64,000 bases of DNA from Mycoplasmatota bacterium (GCA_018622675.1 CP076020.1:186001-250000), one strand, 5' to 3'; positions 1 through 9,505 are shown, counted from the first letter of the stretch. Translations and numbers: made by a program. The notes: generated from the letters alone by a model not told the origin.

Positions 1-2
1 AA

Positions 3-3000
3 TTAGGTGGAGAGATATCATGGACTTTAGACAGTGTAACTGAAGCAGTTTATGATTATGAAAATCAGCAATTCCTATATGATTTTGTGGATACACCATT
101 GTCATTTACAATTGAAATATCAAAAGGAACATCAAGTAAAACGATTGATTATCAAACAATCTTACATAAAATTGAACCTGTGAGTTTTGATTATTTCCAT
201 ACGCTTGATAGAACTTATGGTAGTTATTATTTACAAGGTCTAGTGGTCTACTGGCATCCATATTTTTCATATATCATGGATGAATTTGGAAATATTGTCA
301 TTGTAGAAGATGACTTAGAAGGTGTGAAAAAAGGCGATGAAGTTCTTTTATATTTAGATGTTTCTTATCGTTATGATTATAGTATTTTCTTTGAAAAACC
401 ATACGATAAAGAATCAAGTTTGATAGCGATTATATCTCGAGATAATCCAATTGAAATTGATTTTACACCAATGGATGTATTAAGTCTTCAGTCTTCAGAT
501 TTTACAGATTTATCTCTTTATCATCATTTGATTGAGATTGAAGGTAAATTAATCAAATTGGATGAATATCATCTAGCTATTGAAAGTGCTTATGGTCTCA
601 TTCATATTGATACTGCTGATAGTCATACTTACTTTAATCTTACTCAATATGAAGATCAATATATTAGCATAAGAGCCTTCATCTTCACATATGATAGTGA
701 TGATGGTTCAATTGTCCTAAGGTATATAGGTAGGGAATCTGACCTTAGTCCAATAAGTTATATGGACATAGATAAATTAAATATTGTTAAAGATTATATT
801 TTAGATGTATATCAAGAACCTATGATTGGTGATATTGATTTTAACTTCTCGCAAGTCTATGATATTTTTGACGAGGGAACATTTACTTTTGAAGTGGCTC
901 TAGATCAACCGGCATCAATTATAGATATTCCTAGTGATTACATTAACTCTGTCACTGAGATTAGCTTGATTAATATTGATGTTGATATTGTGATTGGTGG
1001 CGCGAGTGATTCATTTACAATGACAATGACTGTTTTACCAGCTATTAGTAAAGGATCAATAGCGGATCTAAAAACAAATATAGGGCAAACTTATCGTGTT
1101 TTAGGTCAAGTCATTGCTGTTACAAAATCAACTTACAATACCTATGTATTGATGGTTCAAGGTGAAGGTGGAGTTGTTTTTGTTCACTTAAACCATGAAG
1201 AGTATTATGAGTATTATGATTATAATGGCTATGTGGGAGAAATTGTTGAAATTACTGGATCAGCTGAAATTGTATATGGAAAGTATGAGGTTAATCCAGA
1301 TAGTTTTAAAGTTATTTCACGCTCAGGTACTGTAGAAATTGGTTTTCAAGAAACAGATATTAGCGCTTTATTAACTTTGAATATATTTGATGATAGTATT
1401 TATGGTAGTCCTTATCAAATCACAGGATTGGTTGAAAAAGAAGATGGCAATCATGCAGAATTATATTATATCAATGACGGTGTTAACCGTATACTAATCA
1501 CAAGCAATGAATTATATTATGGAATTCTATATCATTACATTGGCTATGAAGTTACGCTTAAAGGTTTTGTCTATGGGGTTAATCAAGCATTTGATATTGA
1601 TGAAATGACACTCATTGTTAATCATTATAAATACGATGAAACAAATTCTATCATGCTTTCTAATTTAACTGATCAGGATGTTGTGGATATAATCATAGAT
1701 AACATATGGTCAAATTATCAAGATAACTATATGAGTTTAAATCCTGGTGATACGGGTTCTTATCTAGCTTATGTGTATGAACCGATTTCAAGTAGTTATC
1801 CTGATGCTAAAATTACTCCATCAGTAAAGACTGGCGCTGATTACATCGAGTTTTATAATGATTATTTTATTGCTAAAATGCTTACAGAAGATGCAATGGT
1901 TGAAATACTAATGACTGTTGATTGTGGAATTGCAAGTAAAACGGTGGTCTTAACCTATAAAATCAATGGTTATACACTGAGTGCTTTCACAGACTTATTT
2001 AGTCTTGATTTAGGAACTGAAGAAATTGTACTTGAAGCTGAATTAATGTTAAGTGGTTGGGGATATCATTATTTCCTTATTAATGGTGACATATACTATT
2101 TAGAAACTAAAGCTTATATGGATGCCTATCCAGGTCAATTAGTACTTTTGACAGGAAAGAAAAATATTATTGATGGTATTCCAGATTATACTTATGATAT
2201 TTCAGTGATAGATCTTGATGATTACCCTTACTCTGTACTAGAAACCACATCTTCGGTGACCATCAATGATTTATATATAAACGACTATGATGTAAATCCT
2301 TTACAAAGAGATTATTTACAAGTCTATGGTATATTAGGCTACGACCCTTATTTAGAACTTTATACTTTATCTGATGGGGATGAGATAGTTTATGTGCGTT
2401 ATTCAGACTATTATTCATACGAAGATTATTTACAATACTATGTTGGGTATCCAATATTACTTGATGTCTTCTTACCAATGCAGTATATTTTAGGAGAATA
2501 CATGTTGGTTGATACATTTGGAACAACTTCAAATTTTGAAATAGCACCATTACTTGATGTTGAAGCTCTAGACTTATCAGAAAATTATATTGAAATGTAT
2601 TTTGAAAACTTACAAGTCCAAGCAGGATCATTAATCTTTGATTTTCCAAAAACAAATGATGCAACATCTGCCAACTATTCATATAGTTTAGTCAATACTT
2701 CAGATAGTCAATGGGTTGACTTGGTCAATGAAACAACCAACATCACAGATATATTAAGAGTTATTCAATTAGAAGTACTCATTGAGTTAGATTCATCTAC
2801 TGAGACAAGAACTGTTCTTGTGAGTTTTGATTTGCTTGCTAATGAAACCCTGACTGTTAAAGAAGCCTTGTATGCTCCATATAATGAATTGATACAAGTT
2901 CAAGGTATTGTTACTTACATAAATGAAGAATATTTATACATGATGATTTCAAACAGTAATTATAACTATTTAGTTTCCTTAGATACAAGTATAGATTCAT

Positions 3001-3488
3001 TGTTTGATATGGCTAATGTTCAATTTGCTCTTGGGGATGAAGTGAGATTGATAGGCTGGACAGATTATTTCCAAGAAAGTGAATACATCGTCTACATGAG
3101 TGATTTACGTGCAGTAGAAGTCATTAATTCAACAAGCTCATACACACTGACACCTGAGATAATGACTTTCCAAGATTTAATGTTTATGGATTATTTAGAT
3201 CCAATGAATTATTTCAAATATGTTTCAGTTGAGGAAACATTAACATGGAATCAAAGTAGCATATACCCATCTTATCAAATTACTGATCATAATAAATATG
3301 TTGAAGAATATGCTGAATATTTTGATATTGAAATCATACCTAATGTAGACATAGATGAATTCCATAATATAATAAATCCATATGTTGGAGATACATTGAC
3401 TATCGAAGGTTTTATTTTCTTAGAATCCATTTATGTTGATTTCTATTTCTCAATCGCTATGACAGATTATCAAAATCTAAATGAGTAA
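3..3488 (+). CDS. Large secreted/surface protein, C-terminal part (5' end outside window)
   Basis: The reading frame is open from base 3 through the left edge, so this is the C-terminal ~1,160 residues of a longer protein; the GTG at 87 is not a convincing start. The sequence is rich in Tyr, Asp, Ile and Thr and is built of repeated beta-strand blocks. Several blocks look like OB-fold modules of the kind appended to extracellular nucleases such as YhcR. Examples begin near codons of IADLKTNIGQTYRVLGQV, VTINDLYINDYDV and TVKEALYAPYNELIQVQGIV, each followed by a YVLMV/YLYMMIS-type strand and a 'G-x-V-x-L-x-G' strand. Ig-like blocks lie between them. No catalytic domain, LPXTG motif or C-terminal membrane segment is seen. 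A terminator follows directly. Extracellular binding or scaffold function is inference; the missing N-terminus probably holds the signal peptide and any enzyme domain. Confidence 0.75.
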   Translation, partial: LGGEISWTLDSVTEAVYDYENQQFLYDFVDTPLSFTIEISKGTSSKTIDYQTILHKIEPVSFDYFHTLDRTYGSYYLQGLVVYWHPYFSYIMDEFGNIVIVEDDLEGVKKGDEVLLYLDVSYRYDYSIFFEKPYDKESSLIAIISRDNPIEIDFTPMDVLSLQSSDFTDLSLYHHLIEIEGKLIKLDEYHLAIESAYGLIHIDTADSHTYFNLTQYEDQYISIRAFIFTYDSDDGSIVLRYIGRESDLSPISYMDIDKLNIVKDYILDVYQEPMIGDIDFNFSQVYDIFDEGTFTFEVALDQPASIIDIPSDYINSVTEISLINIDVDIVIGGASDSFTMTMTVLPAISKGSIADLKTNIGQTYRVLGQVIAVTKSTYNTYVLMVQGEGGVVFVHLNHEEYYEYYDYNGYVGEIVEITGSAEIVYGKYEVNPDSFKVISRSGTVEIGFQETDISALLTLNIFDDSIYGSPYQITGLVEKEDGNHAELYYINDGVNRILITSNELYYGILYHYIGYEVTLKGFVYGVNQAFDIDEMTLIVNHYKYDETNSIMLSNLTDQDVVDIIIDNIWSNYQDNYMSLNPGDTGSYLAYVYEPISSSYPDAKITPSVKTGADYIEFYNDYFIAKMLTEDAMVEILMTVDCGIASKTVVLTYKINGYTLSAFTDLFSLDLGTEEIVLEAELMLSGWGYHYFLINGDIYYLETKAYMDAYPGQLVLLTGKKNIIDGIPDYTYDISVIDLDDYPYSVLETTSSVTINDLYINDYDVNPLQRDYLQVYGILGYDPYLELYTLSDGDEIVYVRYSDYYSYEDYLQYYVGYPILLDVFLPMQYILGEYMLVDTFGTTSNFEIAPLLDVEALDLSENYIEMYFENLQVQAGSLIFDFPKTNDATSANYSYSLVNTSDSQWVDLVNETTNITDILRVIQLEVLIELDSSTETRTVLVSFDLLANETLTVKEALYAPYNELIQVQGIVTYINEEYLYMMISNSNYNYLVSLDTSIDSLFDMANVQFALGDEVRLIGWTDYFQESEYIVYMSDLRAVEVINSTSSYTLTPEIMTFQDLMFMDYLDPMNYFKYVSVEETLTWNQSSIYPSYQITDHNKYVEEYAEYFDIEIIPNVDIDEFHNIINPYVGDTLTIEGFIFLESIYVDFYFSIAMTDYQNLNE

Positions 3489-3512
3489 ACAATCATAAAA
3501 TTTAAAAGAAAG

Positions 3513-3546
3513 AGATCATATCATTTAAAATATGATCTTTTTTTTG
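3513..3546 (+). terminator. Rho-independent terminator after the surface protein gene
   Basis: A 9-bp stem (AGATCATAT at 3513-3521 with ATATGATCT at 3530-3538) is followed by a run of T residues. It starts 25 bases after the stop codon at 3488. Confidence 0.85.
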
Positions 3547-3673
3547 ATTTGTTTGTTTTAACATTGATAAATATCTATGGAAAATAATAAATTAGTGTAT
3601 AATATTAACTGTTGGTACGCATTTATCAATGACACGCTATAAATATAAAGGTCTATTTTTAGTTCTTTAAACC

Positions 3674-3692
3674 TATCAACCGATGGTTGATA
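3674..3692. promoter_or_regulatory. Perfect palindrome, candidate operator of the XRE regulator
   Basis: TATCAACC (3674-3681), spacer GAT, GGTTGATA (3685-3692) form a perfect 8-bp inverted repeat. It lies just upstream of the putative promoter of the HTH gene at 3768. Autoregulation by that XRE protein is an inference from position only. Confidence 0.45.
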
Positions 3693-3711
3693 ATTATCAA
3701 TTACTCGTATA

Positions 3712-3740
3712 TAGACTTTTGCGAATAATGAGTATATAAT
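3712..3740 (+). promoter_or_regulatory. Putative sigma-A promoter of the XRE gene
   Basis: A -35-like TAGACT (3712-3717) and a consensus -10 TATAAT (3735-3740) are separated by 17 bases. The start codon is 28 bases downstream. Confidence 0.5.
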
Positions 3741-3767
3741 GATGATAAAAAGTACTTGGAGGGTTAT

Positions 3768-4856
3768 ATGGATAATCAATTGATCGGAAAATTTTTACTT
3801 AAATTAAGAAAAGAAAAAGGGTTAACTCAAAAAGAAATAGCTAAATTGTGTAGTGTTTCTACACAGGCTGTTTCTAAATGGGAAAGAGGAGATTCAGTTC
3901 CCGATATAGAATTGCTTAATAGGCTAAGCATACTATATTCTATAACTATCAATGAAATTATTGATGGAGAAAGAAAAGAAATATATGTAGATGTCGATAA
4001 AAGAACAAATATCATTTCCTTAACGAGCTCGATTCTTGTATTCATAACTTATTTTTTTACGTTTGCTAAGGTGCCAAATGAATTTTTTGGAGGTTCTACT
4101 GTTGATATTGTCTATAAAGGTTTTCAATTAATATTTAATGGTATCAGTGGTTGGCAAATATATTTAACTTGGGGTGTTTTTGTATTATTAGTAAGCCATT
4201 TAATTCTTAATATTTTTATTTTAACTCATGTGGTTCAAAAAGAAAAACCAATCAAACAATATTTTATTATTACCTCTATGGTTATTATTTTAATAAGCTT
4301 ATTTTCTATTGGTCATCCATCCTTTACTGTTTTCCCACAATTTATCATTTTAACTTGTGTTGGAATCATCTTATTCATGAATATCAATAGAGATGAATTT
4401 CAAACTAGAATAGACGATTATAGAACATACAACAGACAATATAAATCATCAAATATTGGAGAAGATTTGCTTTTATCAGATGATAAAGTCAATTCAAAAT
4501 GGATGAAAATCACTAAAATTTCATTTTTGATTGCTTTTATTTTTTACCTTTTAAATGTCAGTGCACTCATTGTGGCTTTATTTAATGAATTAGATAATAA
4601 TGTTCAAAACTTAGATATAGGCTTTCTCTTCTTAGCGACTATATTTGAAATAATTTTTATCATATTCTTTTTCTATAGCTATAGGTTTATTGGCTCAATA
4701 TATACTTCACAAATTTTAAAGATAGATGCTTTATTGATTATCTTGTTGATTCCTTGGATGTTCTTTGTTGGCTTAGGAATTAACATTATGATTCTAGTGT
4801 TCATCTTATTAATTTTAGCATTCAATTTTTTTATGGCTGCAAGAAGACTTGCCTAG
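3768..4856 (+). CDS. XRE-family HTH regulator with C-terminal multi-pass membrane domain
   Basis: A 362-residue protein. Residues ~5-66 are a helix-turn-helix of the HTH_3/Xre type (LTQKEIAKLCSVSTQAVSKWERG). About seven hydrophobic segments follow (roughly 80-100, 128-150, 165-185, 190-205, 250-272, 280-300 and 320-355). The fusion of a cytoplasmic DNA-binding domain to a polytopic membrane domain is a known architecture in Firmicutes and suggests membrane-linked signal sensing; the signal is unknown. The ATG at 3768 is preferred over an in-frame TTG at 3756 because a GGAGGG ribosome-binding site lies at 3758-3763. The gene stands alone, with its own promoter and a strong terminator behind it. 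Confidence 0.85.
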   Translation: MDNQLIGKFLLKLRKEKGLTQKEIAKLCSVSTQAVSKWERGDSVPDIELLNRLSILYSITINEIIDGERKEIYVDVDKRTNIISLTSSILVFITYFFTFAKVPNEFFGGSTVDIVYKGFQLIFNGISGWQIYLTWGVFVLLVSHLILNIFILTHVVQKEKPIKQYFIITSMVIILISLFSIGHPSFTVFPQFIILTCVGIILFMNINRDEFQTRIDDYRTYNRQYKSSNIGEDLLLSDDKVNSKWMKITKISFLIAFIFYLLNVSALIVALFNELDNNVQNLDIGFLFLATIFEIIFIIFFFYSYRFIGSIYTSQILKIDALLIILLIPWMFFVGLGINIMILVFILLILAFNFFMAARRLA

Positions 4857-4875
4857 TAAATGATTTTTGTTTTTG

Positions 4876-4910
4876 ATAGATAAATACTGACTAAGTATTT
4901 ATCTATTTTG
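4876..4910 (+). terminator. Rho-independent terminator after the XRE gene
   Basis: A 12-bp perfect stem (4876-4887 with 4895-4906) with a 7-base loop is followed by a T-rich tail. Confidence 0.85.
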
Positions 4911-4961
4911 TTTTTAGCGTTATAATAAAATTATAAATGGGGTATTTTTGGGAGTGATGAT

Positions 4962-5232
4962 ATGTCTAAGAATTATATGGGTGACTTTGATATAAGGCAA
5001 TGAGATAGTTATCAAACAGAAGGGGCTCTCTTACCTAGTCCTGACCAGTATTTTGGTGAGTTAATTGTTAATCAACATCATTTAGTTTTTAATCAAGAAC
5101 CTGTGATGATATAGAAGAAGTTTTAATCTTTTAAAGAATGATGATTCAATAGATATCATTGCTTATCAAACATATCAAACTTATAGATTAAAATAGGACT
5201 TATATCCTAAAGAGAAAACTATGAAGAAATAG
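4962..5232 (+). pseudogene. Degraded small coding sequence
   Basis: An ATG at 4962 with an upstream GGGAG opens a reading frame that is broken by TGA at 5001-5003. It then stays open for 36 codons with plausible protein composition (ALLPSPDQYFGELIVN) up to TAG at 5112-5114. Protein-like stretches continue in shifted frames (DDIEEVLIF, then NDDSIDIIAYQTYQTYRLK) until about 5232. The pattern of in-frame stops plus frameshifts is that of a decaying gene. The family is not recognised. TGA is used as a true stop elsewhere in the window, so reading it as Trp does not rescue the gene, and the later stops are TAG. The rest of the 4857-5374 interval holds only the terminator and the promoter region of the next gene. 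Confidence 0.5.
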
Positions 5233-5374
5233 TTTTCTTTCCTTTAGTCTCTATTGTCCACCCGATAAGCAAGAAATCTACCATAGATATTTTTATAATA
5301 CTATGTTTTTACATATTTTATTTTTTTTTTAGATGATTGTGTATTATAATATAGGTTTGAAAGGTTCGGTAATC

Positions 5375-6400
5375 ATGAAAACAAAAATTTATCAGGTAAA
5401 TCAAGATGATTTTGATACAATCATTAATCATAGTGCACAAGTGATTAAAGCAGGCGGTCTTGTGGTTTTTCCAACAGAGACTGTTTATGGTATTGGTGCC
5501 AATGCTTTAGATAGTCATGCTTCAAAAAAAATCTATCAAGTTAAAGGAAGACCATCGGATAATCCTTTAATTGTACATATAGCAAATCATAAAGATGTGT
5601 ATTTATATGCCAAGCATATATCCCAAGAAGCTAAGCTTTTAATGGATGCCTTTTGGCCAGGACCACTAACTTTAGTTTTAACTAAAACAGATTTAGTGCC
5701 TCAAGCCATCACAGGTGGATTAAATACCATAGCTATTCGTTTTCCAAGGAACCCAATTGCTCAAGCATTAATTACTAGTGCTAAGCTTCCTATATGTGCA
5801 CCTAGTGCTAATATAAGCGGGACACCTTCATCAACGACTTTTGACCATGTTTTTAAAGATTTAAATGGAAAAGTAGACGTCATTATTGATGGCGGGATGT
5901 CTCATGTAGGTTTAGAATCAACGGTTTTAGATTTGACAGGAAAAACACCAGTGATCTTAAGGCCGGGGGCTATTACAAAATCGATGATTGAAAAAGCCTT
6001 GAATAAAAAAATTAGCGCCCCAGATACTTTTATCGAAGATGAAAGTATCCCAAAAGCACCAGGTATGAAATATAGACATTATGCTCCTAAAGGGCAGGTG
6101 ACTTTACTAGATGGTAATCACCAACAAATTAAGAAATTCATAAAGGATTTAAATGATAAAAATATTGGTCTTATCGCCAGTGATGAATTATGTGATCTTC
6201 TAAGCGATTACCATACATTTAAATTAGGATCAATTCATGATATTGATACAATTGCAAAAAATATCTTTTTAGCCTTAAGAACAATGGACAATTTAGATAT
6301 TAAAACCATTTATATTGAAGCTATAAAAGATCAAGAATTAGGTACAGCCATTATGAATAGATTATTAAAAGCAGCCAATAGAAACATCATTCATTTGTAA
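5375..6400 (+). CDS. sua5: L-threonylcarbamoyladenylate synthase (Sua5/YwlC)
   Basis: A 341-residue protein with the full Sua5 layout. The N-terminal YrdC/Sua5 catalytic domain (about residues 8-200) has the VVFPTETVYGIGANA and KGRPSDNPLIVHI signatures, and the C-terminal Sua5 domain follows after the RPGAI...PGMKYRHYAP linker. It makes threonylcarbamoyl-AMP from Thr, bicarbonate and ATP, the first step of t6A formation on ANN-decoding tRNAs, in the cytoplasm. The length is normal for the long Sua5 form. The start at 5375 (MKTKIYQ) is preferred over 5333 because an AAAGG lies upstream and a TATAAT-like element (about 5344) overlaps the longer version. The cyclophilin lipoprotein gene follows after 15 bases and is probably co-transcribed. 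Confidence 0.93.
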   Translation: MKTKIYQVNQDDFDTIINHSAQVIKAGGLVVFPTETVYGIGANALDSHASKKIYQVKGRPSDNPLIVHIANHKDVYLYAKHISQEAKLLMDAFWPGPLTLVLTKTDLVPQAITGGLNTIAIRFPRNPIAQALITSAKLPICAPSANISGTPSSTTFDHVFKDLNGKVDVIIDGGMSHVGLESTVLDLTGKTPVILRPGAITKSMIEKALNKKISAPDTFIEDESIPKAPGMKYRHYAPKGQVTLLDGNHQQIKKFIKDLNDKNIGLIASDELCDLLSDYHTFKLGSIHDIDTIAKNIFLALRTMDNLDIKTIYIEAIKDQELGTAIMNRLLKAANRNIIHL

Positions 6401-6415
6401 TAGGAGGTTATTGAT

Positions 6416-7042
6416 TTGAAGAAGATATTATGTCTTATATTTTTATTAGCTATCTCTTTACTTGGATGCCATAATCCTGCAGTGGAAGAAGATATAGACT
6501 TACAAACACTAGATTACTATACATACTTAAGTGACGATAACCCTCTTGTAACAATAAATGTCAAAGATTATGGGACAATGAAACTTCAGTTATTTCCTGA
6601 TGTAGCTAAAAATACAGTTGATAATTTTATTCAATATATTCAATCTGGATCATATGATGGAAGTTCTTTTCATCGTATTATAGAAGGTTTTATGGTTCAA
6701 GGTGGTATAGTAGATGACACGAATTGTTCTATTAAAGGCGAGTTTCCAAGCAATGGTGTTGCTAATGGTTTGTCACATTTTAGAGGTGTGATATCAATGG
6801 CTAGAACGACTGTCAAAGATAGTGCAACGAGTCAGTTCTTTATTGTTCATGAAGACAGTGATTTTTTGGACATTAATTATGCAAGTTTTGGTGGTTTAGT
6901 CAGTGGATTTTATGTTTTAGATGAATTGGCTAATTTATCTACTGACCAAGGGGATGCACCACTAGAAAAGGTAATGATTAATAGTATGAGTATCGAACTT
7001 AATGGTTACCAAGTGGGTCAAGTTAAGTGTGCTAGTGATTAA
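6416..7042 (+). CDS. Cyclophilin-type peptidyl-prolyl isomerase, lipoprotein
   Basis: A 208-residue protein starting at TTG, supported by AGGAGG at 6402-6407. It has a lipoprotein signal peptide with a lipobox ending at Cys18 (LLGC), so the mature protein should be anchored on the outer face of the membrane. The cyclophilin core covers about residues 45-200, with SSFHRIIEGFMVQGG, SMARTTVKDSATSQFFIV and a late YASFGGLVSGFYVLDEL strand. It would catalyse prolyl cis-trans isomerisation of exported proteins, fitting the many surface proteins here. The GD-rich loop usual before the first signature is altered (VDDTNCSIKGEFP), which is common in bacterial secreted cyclophilins. Confidence 0.9.
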   Translation: MKKILCLIFLLAISLLGCHNPAVEEDIDLQTLDYYTYLSDDNPLVTINVKDYGTMKLQLFPDVAKNTVDNFIQYIQSGSYDGSSFHRIIEGFMVQGGIVDDTNCSIKGEFPSNGVANGLSHFRGVISMARTTVKDSATSQFFIVHEDSDFLDINYASFGGLVSGFYVLDELANLSTDQGDAPLEKVMINSMSIELNGYQVGQVKCASD

Positions 7043-7163
7043 ATTAACCAATAAAAAAATTGATATAATCTTCCAAGAGAAAGTATTGAATAACTATTTT
7101 AATAGTAAATATAAAGTATACCAGTTAAATGCATGATATAATGAAGACAAAGGAGTTGCAAAA

Positions 7164-7706
7164 ATGTTAGATGTTATAAAGAAATATCCTATATTAGATA
7201 TCATTTTAGGATCAATATTCATCATCTTAGGAGTTTTATTTGTGTTTATTCTCCCAGATATAGGTGAAAGTATAAAAGATATAGCTATAGGACTGATGAT
7301 ATTAATCATAGTGATATTATTCATATATCCTGGTTTAAAAAAACAAAAAACAAAACTTATGACTACTTTATTATTACTTGAGTTAGTCATAGGCATTTTC
7401 GTAACTAGCATGTTTATTTTTAATGAAGGTGGCAATCCTTCTTTATGGATTGGACTTATTATATATGTTCATGGTGTAGTTGGGTTAATTGGTGGATATT
7501 TTAGTTCAGAAAAACAAAAAATGTGGTTGTTTTTCTTATCACTTTTGTTTGTGACTTTTGGCGTTTTTATATTTGCTTCCCAAATTATTACCAATGACAT
7601 GTTAATTAATGTGTTATTGATTATGTTTTTAGCACCTGGCCTTTTCTTTCTAGCCATGGGATTACTAAACCTTAAAAAAGTAAAAACAGATACTAAAACA
7701 TCATAA
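7164..7706 (+). CDS. Six-helix membrane protein, HdeD/DUF308-like
   Basis: A 180-residue protein composed almost entirely of six hydrophobic helices arranged as pairs with short charged turns. It resembles the HdeD/DUF308 small membrane protein group in size and topology, but no residue motif proves it. The ATG at 7164 is preceded by AAAGGAG and a TGATATAAT -10-like element near 7134. It is monocistronic, with a terminator right after. Function unknown. Confidence 0.7.
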   Translation: MLDVIKKYPILDIILGSIFIILGVLFVFILPDIGESIKDIAIGLMILIIVILFIYPGLKKQKTKLMTTLLLLELVIGIFVTSMFIFNEGGNPSLWIGLIIYVHGVVGLIGGYFSSEKQKMWLFFLSLLFVTFGVFIFASQIITNDMLINVLLIMFLAPGLFFLAMGLLNLKKVKTDTKTS

Positions 7707-7732
7707 ATGATTTAAAGATAGAGTTTTACAAG

Positions 7733-7766
7733 CAATCATAAATGTAATAATTTATGATTGTTTTTA
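7733..7766 (+). terminator. Rho-independent terminator after the HdeD-like gene
   Basis: An 11-bp stem CAATCATAAAT (7733-7743)/ATTTATGATTG (7750-7760) is followed by TTTTTATTTA. Confidence 0.85.
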
Positions 7767-7876
7767 TTTAGCTTATGTGAATATAGATGATAAAAAAATT
7801 CCATAAATACAAACACATTTATCTTGCTTTTATTAGGTTTTGTGATACTATATTCAAGGCGATAGGAGTTGTTAGT

Positions 7877-9463
7877 ATGATTACAGTATCGAATCTAGAA
7901 CTAATATTCCCTGATAAAAAAATATTTGAAGATGTCAACATTCAATTTACTAAAGGTAATTGTTATGGGATTATTGGAGCTAATGGTGCTGGGAAATCTA
8001 CTTTTCTTAAAATATTGTCAGGAGAAAAAGAGTCTACAAAAGGACATGTATCAATAGAAAAAGGTAACCGCATGGCGGTTCTTAAACAGGACCATTATGA
8101 GTATGATGATTATAAAGTCATTGAAACAGTTATTATGGGACATAAGAGATTGTTTGAAATTATAAAAGAAAAAGAAGCCCTTTACAATAAAGAGCCTTTT
8201 ACTGATGAAGATGGTATTTACTTAGCAGATTTAGAAGTTGAATTTTCTGAATTAGACGGATGGAATGCTGAAGTTGATGCCGAAAAGTTATTAAGTGGCT
8301 TAGGTGTATCTAACAAACTTTATGAAAAGAAAATGAGTGAAATTTTAGGAAAAGATAAAGTTAAAGTTTTGTTAGCCCAAGCTTTATTTGGAAACCCTAA
8401 TATTTTATTGTTGGATGAACCAACAAACCATTTAGATTTTCATGCCATAAAATGGTTAGAAAATTTCTTATTAGATTATGATCAAACAGTCATTACTGTT
8501 TCACATGATAGACATTTTTTAAATAAAGTATGTACACATACTGTTGATATAGATTATACCAAAGTAAAACTATACAGTGGCAATTATGATTTCTGGAGAG
8601 AATCTTCAGAACTTGCCCAACAGTTGATGATTGATTCTAATAAGAAAAAAGAAGAGAAAATTAAAGCACTTCAAGCTTTTATTGCTAGATTTAGTGCTAA
8701 CGCATCAAAATCATCTCAAGCAACTTCAAGAAAAAAATCTTTAGAAAAAATTAATCTTGATGAAATTGTTCCTTCAAGTAGAAGATATCCATATGTTGGT
8801 TTTGAATTAGAGAGATTATTGGGAAAAGAGGTTTTGGAGGTAAGTAACCTGTCAGCTTCTTATAAAGGAAAGAAAGTTTTTTCGAATGTTTCTTTTAATA
8901 TTAGTCGTGGAGAAAAAGTGGCATTAACTGGATTAAGTGATCTTGCTAGAACTTTATTATTAAAAGTCTTAGAAGGTGAAATTAGCCCTGATACTGGAAC
9001 AATCAAATGGGGTCAAACGGTCACAAAAGCTTCACTTCCATCTGATAATACTCATTATTTTAAAAATAATGGCTTAAATTTAGTTGATTGGTTAAGGCAA
9101 TATTCTAAAGATCCAGCAGAATCTTATATTAGAGGATTTCTAGGAAGAATGTTGTTTTCTGGTGATGAACCACTTAAACAAGTCAAGGTCTTAAGTGGTG
9201 GAGAAAAAATGAGATGTATGTTATCAAAATTAATGATGGCAAAAGCCAATACTTTATTAATAGATCAACCAACAAACCATTTAGATTTAGAAGCAATACA
9301 ATCAGTCACTCAAGGTTTGCAAAATTTTAAAGGGTCGCTTATCATTGCTTCCCATGATCATGCGCTTTTATCTAGTGTCACTAATAAAGTGGTTAAATTA
9401 CTTGATGATGGGGTCTTTGTATATAATGGTGATTTTGATCAATACTTAGAATTGGATATATAG
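7877..9463 (+). CDS. ABC-F ATPase, YbiT type, with degenerate second nucleotide-binding domain
   Basis: A 528-residue soluble protein with two ABC domains and the ABC-F linker (about residues 240-310, including RFSANASKSSQATSR as in YbiT). NBD1 has Walker A GANGAGKST (34-42), Walker B plus catalytic Glu LLLDEPTNHLD (E181) and switch His210. Its signature motif is replaced by SEILGKDK, as is usual in YbiT relatives. NBD2 keeps the signature LSGGEK (439-444) and His493. However, its Walker A region reads GLSDLARTL (352-360, no Lys/Ser), the Q-loop Gln is lost, and the catalytic Glu is Gln (LLIDQPTNHLD, Q464). Only the composite site made of NBD1 Walker A plus NBD2 signature can work. ABC-F proteins act on the ribosome in translation or antibiotic protection; the role here is inferred. 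The ATG at 7877 follows AGGAG at 7864; the upstream in-frame ATG at 7787 lacks one. Confidence 0.9.
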   Translation: MITVSNLELIFPDKKIFEDVNIQFTKGNCYGIIGANGAGKSTFLKILSGEKESTKGHVSIEKGNRMAVLKQDHYEYDDYKVIETVIMGHKRLFEIIKEKEALYNKEPFTDEDGIYLADLEVEFSELDGWNAEVDAEKLLSGLGVSNKLYEKKMSEILGKDKVKVLLAQALFGNPNILLLDEPTNHLDFHAIKWLENFLLDYDQTVITVSHDRHFLNKVCTHTVDIDYTKVKLYSGNYDFWRESSELAQQLMIDSNKKKEEKIKALQAFIARFSANASKSSQATSRKKSLEKINLDEIVPSSRRYPYVGFELERLLGKEVLEVSNLSASYKGKKVFSNVSFNISRGEKVALTGLSDLARTLLLKVLEGEISPDTGTIKWGQTVTKASLPSDNTHYFKNNGLNLVDWLRQYSKDPAESYIRGFLGRMLFSGDEPLKQVKVLSGGEKMRCMLSKLMMAKANTLLIDQPTNHLDLEAIQSVTQGLQNFKGSLIIASHDHALLSSVTNKVVKLLDDGVFVYNGDFDQYLELDI

Positions 9464-9505
9464 ATGTTTTGTTTTACAATGTGATATAGTTAAAACTTAA
9501 ATAGA

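Noticed and set aside
2263-2682. Minus-strand reading frame inside the large surface protein.
   Set aside because: Composition is that of an antisense shadow (Leu/Gln/His runs), with no start signals or promoter.
5001-5003. TGA read as Trp (mollicute code 4), which would extend the 4962 reading frame.
   Set aside because: TGA ends several perfectly overlapping genes (23141, 24403, 35594, 36871), and the 4962 frame also meets TAG soon after.
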